Below are positions 32,934 to 45,619 of a stretch of DNA of 64,000 nucleotides, piece by piece. Position 1 is the first letter of the stretch, and each line of letters starts with the position of its first letter. The translations under genes were made by a program, and so were the position numbers. The DNA comes from Sabethes cyaneus. Its lineage: Eukaryota; Arthropoda; Insecta; Diptera; Culicidae. The notes beneath the pieces were generated by a model. It worked only from the letters and a program-made list of their open reading frames with translations. It searched no databases and was not told the origin of the DNA. The stretch spans positions 196,043,939 to 196,107,938 of the forward strand of contig NC_071355.1 in NCBI RefSeq assembly GCF_943734655.1. The letters run 5' to 3'.

Positions 32934-33520
32934 CAGAAGACAGAAAACAGAACACAGGAAACAGAAAACAGAAAACAGAAAACAGAAAACAGAAAACAGA
33001 AAACAGAAAACAGAAAACAGAAAACAGAAAACAGAAAACAGAAAACAGAAAACAGAAAACAGAAAACAGAAAACAGAAAACAGAAAACAGAAAACAGAAA
33101 ACAGAAAACAGAAAACAGAAAACAGAAAACAGAAAACAGAAAACAGAAAACAGAAAACAGAAAACAGAAAACAGAAAACAGAAAACAGAAAACAGAAAAC
33201 AGAAAACAGAAAACAGAAAACAGAAAACAGAAAACAGAAAACAGAAAACAGAAAACAGAAAACAGAAAACAGAAAACAGAAAACAGAAAACAGAAAACAG
33301 AAAACAGAAAACAGAAAACAGAAAACAGAAAACAGAAAACAGAAAACAGAAAACAGAAAACAGAAAACAGAAAACAGAAAACAGAAAACAGAAAACAGAA
33401 AACAGAAAACAGAAAACAGAAAACAGAAAACAGAAAACAGAAAACAGAAAACAGAAAACAGAAAACAGAAAACAGAAAACAGAAAACAGAAAACAGAAAA
33501 CAGAAAACAGAAAACAGAAA
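32934..33520. repeat. heptamer array (ACAGAAA)n, about 80 perfect copies
   Basis: Perfect from about 32959 to 33520, with a few variant units at the left edge (ACAGAACACAGGAA). The 7-bp unit contains no stop in either direction, which creates long artificial frames on both strands. It sits where neighbouring repeat units read CATAGAAAAAATT, so it probably expanded from that A-rich stretch. Confidence 0.98.
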
Positions 33521-34528
33521 TTTTCTGCCCTTAAAAGCCCCACATGCCAAATTTGGTTCCATTTGCTTGATTAGTACACAAATTATAAGGAAATTTGTAT
33601 TTCATTTGTATGGGAGCCCCCCCCCTCTTAACCCTTTATAAGGCAGTGGCAACTATATTGCCACCAACAAAAATTTTTTATTTTGCTTCTATAATTATAT
33701 TGATGTCATTATAGACGCAAAACAAATATTTTTCGTTGGTGGCAAAATAATTGCCACGGCCTTATAAAGGGTTAAAAGGGGAAGGGGTAGTAATTCACCA
33801 TAGAAAAAATTACTGCCATCTAAAATTCCCACATGCCAAATTTGGTTCCATTTGCTTGATTAGTTCTCGAGATAAGAGGAAATTTGCATTTCATTTGTAT
33901 GGAAGCTCACCCTCTTAAAGGAGAGATGGGTCATAACTCGCTTTATCAAGTGGGGAGGGGTCCCAATTCATCATAGAAAAAATTTTTGTCTCTAAAAACA
34001 CCCACATGCCAAATTTAGTTACATTTGCTTGATTAGTTCTCGAGTTATAAGGAAATTTGGTTTTCATTTGTACAGGAGCACCCCCTCTTAAAGTGGGGAG
34101 GGGTCCTAATTAACCACAGAAAATATTCTTGCCCTCGAAAACCTTCACATACCAAATTTGGTTCCATTTGCTTGATTAGTTCTCGAGTTATGAGAAAATT
34201 TGTATTTGTATTTGTATTTGTATAGAAGCCCCCCTTCTTAAAGGGGAGAGGAGTCATAATTCCCCTTCTAAAGAGGGGAGGGGTCTCAGTTTACCATAGA
34301 ATAAATTCTTGTCACCAAAAACACCTACATGCAAAATTTTGTTCTATTTGCTTGATTAGTTCTCGAGTTATGCAGAAATTTGTGTTTCATTTGTATGGAA
34401 GCCCCCCCTCTTAGTGAGGGGAGGTGTCTCTAACCATCACTAAAATCTCTCCTGGCCCCAAAAACCTCTACATGCAAATTTTCACGCCGATTGGTTCAGT
34501 AGTTTTTGATTCTATAAGGAATATCCCG
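33521..34528. repeat. tandem module, about six degenerate 145-180-bp units
   Basis: CCACATGCCAAATTTGGTTC recurs near 33539, 33829, 34001, 34146, 34326 and 34468, each followed by TTTGCTTGATTAGTTCTCGAG and then CCCCCTCTTAAAG. The last unit passes into GATTGGTTCAGTAGTTTTTG and a CAGA array. The arrangement looks like the 3' end of a retroelement with internal tandem amplification; I cannot name it. Confidence 0.8.
33632..33771. mobile_element. piggyBac-type MITE with TTAA duplication
   Basis: 140-bp element with ends CCCTTTATAAGGCAGTGGC and GCCACGGCCTTATAAAGGG. TTAA flanks both sides (33628-33631, 33772-33775). TTAA plus a CCC start is the piggyBac signature. Inserted into one unit of the tandem module. 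Confidence 0.85.
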
Positions 34529-34610
34529 ACAGACAGACAGACAGACAGACAGACTGACAGACTGACAGGAAGACAGACAGACAGACAGGCAGACAGACAG
34601 ACAGACAGAA
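34529..34610. repeat. CAGA tetranucleotide microsatellite
   Basis: About 80 bp of (GACA)n with CTGA and GGAA interruptions, followed by AAATTCATTTTTATATATAAG. It closes the tandem module. Confidence 0.95.
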
Positions 34611-34619
34611 ATTCATTTT

Positions 34620-37600
34620 TATATATAAGATTCAGTAGAAGGCCAGTAACTTTTAACGCAAATGATTTGAATTTGAGTAACATTTCCTACAATAGTGATA
34701 AATCGTGCCCGAATTTCAGTCCTCGTCACTTGAAGCAGTCACCAACTTCAGCTGATGCTTGCATGAAACGTTCTAGTCAACAAATGAAACTAGTCGCTTC
34801 ATGTACGATGCGAAGGTAAGCGAAAGTCAGCTTCATTTATTTGTTTCGACGATGTCGTGCCCTGATGACCACCCTAATAATGCAAAAAGATAGAAAATAA
34901 CCCATTACTAAACTTGGCATCCTACTTTGAGCAAAAAAAAATTTTCCGATTATATCAGCTTTCCAATTATGTCAGTCCAAAATTCACGGAAGGGCTGATG
35001 TAATCGGAACAATACTGTATGAATTTTCCTTGGGTTTTCTTGTTTGATTCAGTAACTATAATTGACATATAGTTTTTTTTATCCAGTTTGTCATTTGCCA
35101 ACAGGATATTTACAACAGCTGATCACTTTGAACAGCTGTTTAAAGAGTTTGGATACTTTTCTATCTCGGTGGTGGGGCGAGAAAGGGCGGGCAGTTAAGA
35201 GAGATCCTTGAAGGCCTAGCAGTCTGACAACAGAAAAGTGAAATCTGTTTTGATTTTTGTATTTGTCATTTATGATTTCAATAAAATTTATACATTTTTT
35301 ACTGCCAAGGAGTTGGACCATTGGGCCTATTATTTTGAATTACTGTGGTAAACAAGCCATGTTAAAAACTAATCAATCAGTACAAAAGAGTTCTCGTAGC
35401 TTGTGACAGTACATTGTTCTGAAGTCCTTACATTTTATTTTAAAGCTCATAAAAGTCATAACTTTAACTAGCACATACCTGTATCACTTACTTGACATGT
35501 TAATAGGCGAGTATTGAGTGAGTTATCTTCACTGTTTTACTGCAACTATTTTAGTAAAATATTATTTACGAGTGTTTTTCACCTAAATGTTGATTGGAGG
35601 CTCATGTTAAACTTCATGATTAACTTTAACGCACATAAAAAATTTACGTCGATTCTCTATATTGGCACGAAAGGTCAGTCCAAGCTGCATGCATAGAAGC
35701 AAAAGTAGGGTTACTTTTTCAACTGTATCCATTTTTACATTGTTTTTGAGTATCATAAACGCGCGAGGAGAAAAACATAACCATTTCAAGGGGTGCCCTT
35801 AAAAAGCAGAATTTTGAGGCCACGGGCACGGGTAATATTTGCATGTACAGTTTTACGTTCCATGTTTGCAAACGCCTTGGTTTCGGCAATTCGATAAATC
35901 ATGTCACATCAGTTACTTTCAGTCGGATTTCGCTAGGGTTGTTCAGTTGAACAACTCTTGATGTTTTTGTAGAAGTTGATTTCGAACAAAAGTGGCGTAC
36001 TAGCACTTTTTTTCTTCGTTTAGAATGCTACAAATTACGATAAATTCAACCAGCAAATCATCACGATGATTTGTCTTGGACACCTCTTTCTTAGTGCATT
36101 AAGGCACTGCTGAACCTGAAAGCGTGAGCATATGCAGCATGAGAACTTTTTGACGGATCATTTTTTCTAATGTGTATACCCTCACATCCGAGAAATGAAG
36201 GCAAGACTACGCAGCGAGCAGCAACCGTCCAGCAATATGAGTTAAAAGCAACTTACCTAATGTGTGAAATTTAAACAGAATGGAATACTTGTACATACAA
36301 TAGCACACGAGGAGGGTAAGCCGGTAGCAAAATTTTGCATAGTGCATACCAACTAGCTTAAGTGCCTTCCCCACAAAGCATCAGCTCTGCAAGAGGTGCA
36401 TGCTAATTTGAAATCAATCGAAAGAATTTAGTGTGGGAAATTAAACGCTGGTAAGCCACTAGTTTTTGTTCCGCTTTTGTTTAAAAAGTATAAAAAAAAC
36501 AAGCATGCATTTAGTTGTCTACCGCCGATTTGCTAGATTAAGCCTAATTGCCAACTTCCGTGACTGAGCGATGGTACCGGTTCTAAATGACATTGTAATT
36601 ACAATTAAGACGTTTTACGATCAAACGGGTGAGGCTATCGAAACTCTCACGATTTTTGTTTACAAACGCAGAAACTGATAGAATGCACCACGTGCATTAA
36701 TAATTCATGTAATCAACGAAATACATACTAATAAGAATACTAAGCTGTACTGTGATTAATAAGAATGGCCTTTGAATAAAAATCGTATTTTTCGACATTC
36801 CGATCCGATTTACGCAATCTTTCGTTACGTCTGTAACGGCGCATCACGCTTCTCACTCGTAGGTAGCTGTTTTCTGCCGGACTGCTGCATGGCACAAACA
36901 AACTTGAACTTGCACGCACAGCATCTGATTAAAATGCCAGTTATCTCGCACGTGTATCCACCGACTAGTCGGTGTAGACCTGTTTAGAAAAGAAGAGCTT
37001 AAAAAAAGTTGCCCTTCACTGCCGGCCGCATCTTTAAATTATCATGGCCATCCGTCAGCACCTGCTGGTTTGATTTGAGGCGTCCCTTCGAGGGCAGCCA
37101 AATAACAAAACAAAACAAAAAAGACCTGCAATTTGACAGCCTTCTAGGGGTAGCAACAGAAGCGTTCATTTTTTATTCTTCACCCTAAATCAAACTAAGC
37201 TTGCGCGGCCTTTCGAAATGCGACTCTTGGTACTGTTTTTGTAGGCTCCTTGTCAATTTGCCTACCTGCCTTATAGATTTCGACTGAAGGGAGTGAAGGT
37301 TACGATGTTTCAATTGGAAACACTAACTAGTTTTTGGTTAATCACATCGATACTAACAAACTGTAAGAAATACGATTTTAACATCATACAATGCCGACTC
37401 TTAAGCAACATATAAAGCTTAGCATATGTCAGTCAGTGGTAACGGGGAAAAACACAATGTTAATGCTTTGTTGATACAAACTGTGTGACGAATTCAATGC
37501 ATATATGGTAGTTACTAAAAAGTCGAATGTTGATGAATGAATGTACCCGTTTCAAATCTACAAATTAGCGAATTAGCTTTTCAGCCACATGTTTTACTTC

Positions 37601-38230
37601 AAGTGAATATATATCACCGCTCGTGGACAGAATTATTTCGCATTTGTATAGTGTATACCTGCACTAAATTCCGGCTAACAGATTGTCATCAAACCATCCA
37701 TTAGCGAGTGGATGACCGACCTCCAGCAATGAGTGCAGCAATTCTGGCAGAACCTGCTGATTTCATTGCATTTCGGAAGTATACGTGCTGATTAAATAAT
37801 GGAGGAAAGAGTCCGACTGGTATTTATTGATTCTGCCAATAGATTTAAGTTGCTAATGCGTTGACTCGTCTTTTTTCGCATGGCTGATATGAATGCTAAG
37901 ATAGTTCTGCACGTCATGTTATCTAGAAAATAATATACCATTAAAATTTTTCATACGAGTTTCATTAGTGGGCTTGGCTGCAAAAGTTTTTCCGTTGTGT
38001 GTAATTTAATTGCATTTCTTTCAATTGTATGAAATTTCATTAAAACTTGAACGTTAATCAAAATGGACTTAAACTATTAAATCTATCCGTTTCTGGTGCT
38101 TGTTATAATGAAATAAGTTGATTATGTTGAAAAAGGTCACACTCAATAATTCATAACAAAAGGAGGCGAAGGAAACCTTGCTGAGTAAGGCGCCTCCATC
38201 GGTTCTCATATAAGAGATATACAGTGCGCT
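34620..38230. other. unassigned unique sequence, 3.6 kb
   Basis: No convincing exon, terminal repeat or array. The segment 35900-37300 is less AT-rich and lacks repeats, consistent with conserved regulatory or intronic DNA, but I have no direct evidence. Short open frames here are scattered and not protein-like. Confidence 0.35.
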
Positions 38231-38234
38231 ACTA

Positions 38235-40539
38235 CAGTAGTCCCCCGAATAACGCGGTTTCGAATAAGAACGTTTCCAATAAGGACGGTCTCGAGTGATT
38301 CCATTAACGCGGTCGAACGTCCTTATTGGAGTCTACGTAGCATATGAGAATTGACTTAATTGGTTCCAACATGGTGTCTTCGACAGAGTTGTTCAGTACA
38401 TCAACGGGTTTTCATTGGATTATATTATTGCGGAATTGTCACACTACGTGGCGCTAGCGTATATGTAATTCTCTTCTGCAGGCTATATCTTGCGCTGCTG
38501 GCTATCTAGAAAGTTGCGGTCTTCGGTAAGGTTGCTCAAATGACTGACACCTTCAAGATGACAGGAAAAATAGCGCAGAACTGACTCACTACGTGGCGCT
38601 AGTGTCTACGTGATTTGTTTATACAGGCTGTATCTTGCGCTGCTGACTATCTAGAAAGTTGCGGTCTTCGGGAAGGTTACTCAAATGACTGACACCTTCA
38701 AGGTGATATGGTAAATAGCGCAAAACTCACGCACTGCGTGGCACTAGTGTACATATAATACTCTTATACAAGCTATATCTTGCGCTGCTGACTATCTAGA
38801 AAGTTGCGGTCTTTGGGAAGATTCAAGATTCAAGATTGAAGATGGTCAAGGTCAAGATTCAAGATTCAAGATGGTATGGAAAATCGCGCAGAACTGACTC
38901 ACTACGTGGCGCTAGCGTATATGTAATACTCTTATACAAGCTATATCTTGCGCTGCTGACTATCCAGAAAGTTGCGGTCTTCGGGAAAGTTGTTCAAATG
39001 ACTTCCACCTTCAAGATGGCATGGGAAATAGCGCAGAGCTGACGCACTACGTGGCGCTAGTGTATATGTGATATGCTTAGACAGGCTGTATCTTATGCTG
39101 CTAACTATTTAAATAGTTGCGGTCTTCGGGAAGGTTACTCAAATGACTGAAACCTTCAAGATAATATGGAAAATCGCGCAGGACTGACACACTACGTGGC
39201 GCCAGCGTATATGTAATACTCTTATACAAGCTATATCTTGCGCTGCTGACTATCTAGAAAGTTGCGGTCTTCAGGACGGTTACTCAAATGACTGACACTT
39301 TCAAGGTGGTATGCAAAATAGCGCAGAACTCACTCGCGGCGCGTATATGTAGTATTCTTATACAGGCTGTACCTGGCAATGCTGAACGTTCAATGCTCAA
39401 TTTTATTCTCTAGCAACATTTAGACCATTGCAAATTATTTTTAAAGTTTTTGACCCCCCGCCCTTCAAAATTGGCTTTAAAAATCGGGAGGCAAACACAT
39501 TTTTGTTAAACCTGAGAAATTTTTTTTTGTATAAAATCATTGATCTCTGGGTTTTGCAGCCTAAAGAACTGGAAAAAAGAGTGTACGGAGTGTTGCCGCT
39601 TCTAGCACGAAACAAAAGTGGAAGCACAAATAATGTAATTTCCGAAAATCGGCAAAAAAAATACATGAAAAGCAAGAATAGATTCGGGTTTCACGATTAG
39701 ACTTCAAGTAAAAATTCCTGAAAATCTCAATTTTTTTTGATTAATAATATTTTTGTTTTTTTTTCGGCTAGTTACTAGTTAAATAACCGCTGTCACTTAA
39801 ACAATCTTTCCGGAGAAAGCAACTTCTTGTACATTACCAAAATCATGAGTTTTATGGCAAACACAAAAAAAATCACAAGTACACTAGAGCCGTCCGTTGA
39901 GTCAATTCCGCATTATTTTCCATACCATTTTGAAGGTAGCAGTCATTTAAGTAACCTTCCCGAAGACTGCAATTTTCTAAATAGTCAGCAGCGCAAGATA
40001 CAGTCTGTCTAAGCATATCACATATACACTAGTGCCACGTAGTGAGTCAATTTTGCGCTATTTCTCATGTCATCTTGAAGGCGGCAGTCATTTGAGCAAC
40101 TTTCCCGAAGACCGCAACTTTCTAAATAGTCACAGCGCAAGATACAGCCTGTCTAAGCATATTACATATACATTAGCGCCACGTGGTGAGTTAATTATGA
40201 GCTATTTTTTATGCAATCTTGAAGGTGACAGTCATTTGAGCAACCTTCCCGAAGACCACAACTTTCTAGATAATCAGCAGCGCAAGATACAGCCAATACA
40301 AAAATATTACATATACGCTAGCGCCACGCAGTGAGGTAATTCCGAAATACTACGATCCAACGAAAAGCCCTCGATCTGCTGAACAATTTTGTCGAAGACA
40401 GCAACGTTCTATACGGTCAAGATCACGAGTTATTCCATGCTGGAACCAATTAAGTCAATTCCCATATGCTATGTAGACTCCATTAACACGGTTTCGATTA
40501 ACGCGGTCCCTATTAGCGTCCTTATTGGGGGGAATACTG
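38235..40539. mobile_element. pogo-like element with inverted minisatellite arms
   Basis: 2,305 bp with ends CAGTAGTCCCCCGAATAACG and the reverse of CAGTATTCCCCCCAATAAGG, TA on both sides (38233-38234, 40540-40541). The left arm has about seven units of roughly 150 bp, each with CACTACGTGGCGCTAG, TCTTGCGCTGCTGACTATC and AAGTTGCGGTCTTCGGGAAG. The right arm has four inverted units. The centre (39400-39770) is unrelated AT-rich DNA. No transposase is present. Confidence 0.8.
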
Positions 40540-40544
40540 TAGAT

Positions 40545-41880
40545 AATGCCAAAGATTGCACAATTAATAGATACTTTCGACGATTCTATCTAAACTAGTT
40601 AAAAAAGTAATAAGCTAACAAGTTTGCAATCATTTCCTGATGGCAATTAAGGAGTGCAGTGCACAATTTGTCGCACTTGAAAAGGTTACGAGTCGGGACC
40701 AAAATACGCATATCTGTAAGATAATTGTACGCTGTAGTAGATATAAATGGAAGTTGCTCTAAATTATACATTTTTTGCACAGTTCCATAACTCCTGGTAC
40801 GAAACCAGGCAATGTTGTGATTGCATGGTAAATTGGGTTGCTGCATCTAAGTCAGGTGTAGTAAGCAACGAGTCGTCTGTCAGCTAGTGTAGCCGAATAT
40901 CGCATAAACTGCAGCTTAGCATGCAACCTTTAGAGGATGATGAAAATGGAAAAAGAAGCGTGCAGGAGAGGAACTACGTATTCCAAAGCTCCAAGTAGAA
41001 ACCCAGTTGAGGAAGATACAGAAGGAGTAAAAGTACTTGAAGCAAAGGTGCAAGTTGATGGCGCAGATAGAAACGAATAGGATTTTTTTTAGTAGGAAAT
41101 GTGGTGTCAGGCTAAAGAGTAATCAAGATCGGCTCGCCAAGGATGCTCAAAGGGATCGAAATCGGACAGTCGAAGCCTATATCTGGACAGAAATCAATCT
41201 GTTAGTTGCAATCGTTAGCAGTGCTCGGAAAAATTGATAGCCCTGCATAAAGGCTTATATAAAACGCATTATACGCATACAGTTTTACCCCTGGTGGTAT
41301 TCTTTTATCTGTCAGTCCGTGGACATGACTACTGAACTGCTGACAGCGTATGTCTTTCTCAGTTTTCTAGCATTCAAAACATTCATGAATTGCAGTACCG
41401 ATTAATTGCTCGACTAACTAGGGAGGCCCACACTAAAGAAGCTTCTAAAGAATAGGTCTTTTAACTTGTAAATTTTTATCGCTATTTATTTATAATGACT
41501 TTCAAGAATCGCTTGAATCTAAAAGAAAACCACCACAAGTATTGATGAGTTTACGGTTGCCTTCTCAAAGAACACTTGCAGTTGGATACAAATGAAAATA
41601 GAAAATAAAAATGGTAATAAAAGCAACTGCTTTGTTGCTACTTAAGCCATTTTTCATTCCATGCTCAGTTTGTCGATGTTTTGTAACATAAAAGTTCAAA
41701 AATTTTAAGAGGCGCCGATTATTTATGCTAGCTTTTTGAAAATTTATTAGCTTCATTTGCTTGAACCCCTCCAAACATTTTCCAAGCAAAGACACCGTCT
41801 AATAACCTCTATATTCAGTTTAAAAAATACGAACAACTCTAGAGGAAACCCGCACCACCTCTGGCAAAACATGTAGTCGA
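40545..41880. other. unassigned sequence
   Basis: AT-rich; no recognised repeat or coding region. The short plus-strand frame at 41037-41237 is not supported by anything I know. Confidence 0.35.
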
Positions 41881-41901
41881 ACCAAATTTATCTACTTACT
41901 C

Positions 41902-42154
<253 letters not shown>

Positions 42155-43052
42155 ATCAGTTTCAGGCCATAGTTTCCTTTGCTGTACGAAGAAGTCGTCT
42201 CCAATCCACTCGGTCCATGGCCGCAATTCGCCAGCCACGTAGTCTGCGTAGGGCCCGCAGGTCGCCTTCCACTTGATCGATCCATCTTGCTCGCTGCGCG
42301 CCCCGCCGTCTCGTTGCAGTCGGATCATTATTGAGAACTTTTTTAACCGGGCGGGTACGTGTAATGATGTCAACGTCGTCAGCTAAACCAAGAAGCTGGA
42401 CGGACTTCGTGAATATTGTGCCACTTGTGTCTATCCCCGCTGTTCTTATCACACCCTCCAAAGCGATGTTGAACAGCAAACATGAAAGCCCATCACCTTG
42501 CCGTAACCCTTTTCGAGATTCAAAGGGACTCGAGACTGCCCCTGATACTCGAACAACACACATTACTCGATCCATCGTCGCCTTGACCAATAGCTTTAGT
42601 TTGTCCGGAAATCCGTAGTAGTGCATAATCTGCCATAGCTGATCTCGATCGATCGTGTCATACGGCGATTTGAAGTCGATGAATAAATGATGCGTGGGCA
42701 CGTTGTATTCGCGACATTTCTGCAACACTTGCCGAAGCGCGAATATCTGATCCGTGGTGGCATGGGCACCCATGAATCCCGCACGAACTCCTTTGCAAAT
42801 GGTGATAATCGACGACATAAAAGTTGGGAGAGTACCTTGTAGGCGGCGTTCAACAGTGTGATTGCGCGGTAATTACAACAATCCAACTTGTCGCCCTTTT
42901 TGTAGATCGGACACACGATGCACTCCGCCCACTCCTCCGATAGTAGCTCCTCCTCCCAAATCTTGACAATGACTCAGTGCAGCGTTCTAGCCAGTGCGTC
43001 ACCACCGTATTTCAGCAGCTTGCCGGGTAGCTGATCAGCCCCAGCCGCTTTA

Positions 43053-44219
43053 AAGGGTGTCCCACATTAAATTGCACCACGGAAGAAACACTGTAGAAAA
43101 TTACCCATTGGGTATTTTATCTTGAAAATTTGAGTAGAAGTAGTTTAAAGTGTATTGTTTACACTCTATTTTTATCACGATCAGTTTACCGAAAATTGGA
43201 AAAAATGGCGTCACCCGAAAAGCAACGTCGCGAATTTATTTTGTGCAAACACCTGGGAAATCCTCAATTCTCTCATCATGAATGATGATACCTACGTCCA
43301 GGCGGACTGCCGGCAGCTTCCGGGGCTACTTTACTTCACCGCCCAGCATAAGTTTGATCTTCCGCAGGAAGTAAGGATGCAGAAACTTACATAGTTTGCC
43401 AAGAAATACATGATTTGGCCAAGAAATACATCATGTGGCAAACGGAGTCCGCCGTTCGTGACTACCGGGATTGTAAACGGGCAGATCTACCTCAAGGAGT
43501 GTTTACATAAGCATCTGTCTTCTCAGTCGAAGCAACACGAGGGCCCTACGGCCCTGGCCGGATCTATTTTCATGCCAATATTCAAAGTATGTATTGGAGT
43601 GGTACGAAGCCAACGGAGTCACTTTCGTACCCAAGGACATGAACGTCTCCAACGCACCGGAACTAAGGCCCATCCTAAAATATTAGGATATTATGAAGCA
43701 GGCACTACGGATGCATCCAAAGGAGGTCAAGTCTGAGGAAGAGATGAAGAAAAAGTGGATTTCCGTACAGATGAAGCAGCAGCTAGGTTGTACAAAACTT
43801 TTTGAGTGGAGTTGAGCGTAAGGGGCGAGCATACGGTTATGGTATTGGGAGTTTTGCCCAAAGTTAAACGCGGTCTATAGGAAACACCGCGCTAGAACTG
43901 TTGCCAGAATGTGGTAAATAAACATGATGTTCACATAACTGTGTCGCCAAAAGTAACTAAAACTTTACGATTTCTGTGTAATTTCTTCCAATAATATCAA
44001 TATCGACCCGGCAACCATGAAAGAGCATTTCATTTTTGAGTGGTGCGGTGGTTAACTTTCAATGAAACTCACAATATTGAAGTTGAATGAAACAAATATG
44101 CCAAAAGCTTACTAATGGGTTGTATTTTGTTGTCTAAAAGTTTGAAAAGGATCGGTCAATTAGGTAGAAAATTTCTTTCAGCATTTCTTTTATGGTGCAA
44201 TTTGATGTGGGACGCCCTT
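43053..44219 (+). mobile_element. IS630/Tc1/mariner relic
   Basis: 1,167 bp with ends AAGGGTGTCCCACATTAAAT and the reverse of AAGGGCGTCCCACATCAAAT, TA duplicated (43051-43052, 44220-44221). The plus strand encodes MASPEKQRREFILCKHLG from 43205. A frameshifted catalytic core follows: DDTYVQADCRQLPG, NGQIYLKECL, WYEANGVTFVPKDMN and IMKQALRMHPKEVKS-type C-terminus to about 43840. Part of the N-terminal DNA-binding region is deleted. The LINE frame continues on both sides. Probably a mosquito DD37E-like lineage; assignment tentative. Confidence 0.85.
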
Positions 44220-45619
44220 TATTGTTCTTCAGCTGACCGATCTCTTCTGCTACCTCCTGGAGGTCGGGGGCTGGTATTCTGTCATCTTGTGCACGTGCTC
44301 GAAGATCTATTGCACATCGTCATCTTTATGTTCAGCTGCATCACTGTTAAGCTACTCGTCATAATACTGCATCCACCTCTCGATCACCTCACGTTCGTTC
44401 GTGAGAAGATTATCGTCTGAGTTCCGACACATATCGGTCTGCAGCACATAGCCTTTGCGCGAATGGTTTAACTTCTCGTAGAACTTCCTTTTATCGTTAG
44501 CACGGTACAGTTCTTCCATCGCCTCGCGATCTCGTTCTTCCTGTTGGCGCTTTTTCCTCCGCAAGACCGAGTTTTGCCTCTTCCGTGCTTGTTTATATCG
44601 CTCCACTTTCACCCTCGTACGGTGTTGCAGCATCCTCGCACGTGCTGCATTCTTCTCCTGCACTAATTGCTCGCATTCGCCGTTGAACCAATCGTTTTTT
44701 CGGTTCGGATTCATTGTACCTAGTGCCGCTAGAGCAGTACTATCGATTACGGTCTTAATGCCTTTCCAACCATCTTCAAGAGTTGCTGCGCCAAGTTGCT
44801 CTTCCGTTGGTAGCGCTACTTCCTCGCGTGTTATACACCGTCGAGAGTTTTGAGCGCATGCAGACTGCAACTAGGAAATGGTCCGAAATCCGAATCTATA
44901 TTCGCACTGCGGTGGGTGCGAACGTTTATAACATCAGAGAAGAATTTATCGTCGATTAGACTATGGTCAATTTGGTTTTCTATTCGTTGGTCTGATGATC
45001 TCCAGGTGGCCAAAGATATCCACTATCTTTGCGGGGGAAGAAGGTACTTCGGACTACCATACCGCGGGAAGCTGCAAAATTTACCGTCACCGATGACGAT
45101 TTTCACGTCCCGTCGCGGACAGCTATCATACACCTGCTCCAGCTGTGCGTAGAACGCCTCCTTCTCGTCATCGCGTCTCCCTTCGTGAGGGCAGTGCATA
45201 TTGATTGAAGAAACGGCCCTTAATCCTTAACTTGTACATCTTTGCGTTAATCGGTTGCCAACCAATCACACGCTAACGCATCTTTCCCAGTACTATAAAT
45301 CCGGTTCCCAGGTCGTTGGTGGTGCTACAGCTCTGGTAGAAAGTAGCCGCTCGCTGTCCGTTTTTCCATACCCTCTGTCCTGTCCAGCAAAGTTCCTGCA
45401 ATGCTACGACTTGCAATTCCATGTCCCGAGTTTCCAATCGTAGTCCTTATTTCGTCGCGTAGGTCGACGCCGATTGTTCCGATCCCTATTTTCTTCTTCG
45501 TTATTGGTAACATTTTATTTGTTATTGGAAACATTTTGCTTGTTGGGCCTGCCCCTAACCCACTGTATCGACCATCGTGCACAGCATTGTTTAGAGTCTC
45601 CGCTGGCACAAGGACGAGT

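Noticed and set aside
32895..33641. Long open frames on both strands (over 200 codons)
   Set aside because: They are translations of the heptamer array ENRKQKT or FCFLFSV; no stop exists in the unit in any frame.
38235..40539. CRISPR array (regularly spaced repeats)
   Set aside because: Units are contiguous 150-bp minisatellites in a eukaryotic TIR element, inverted between the arms.
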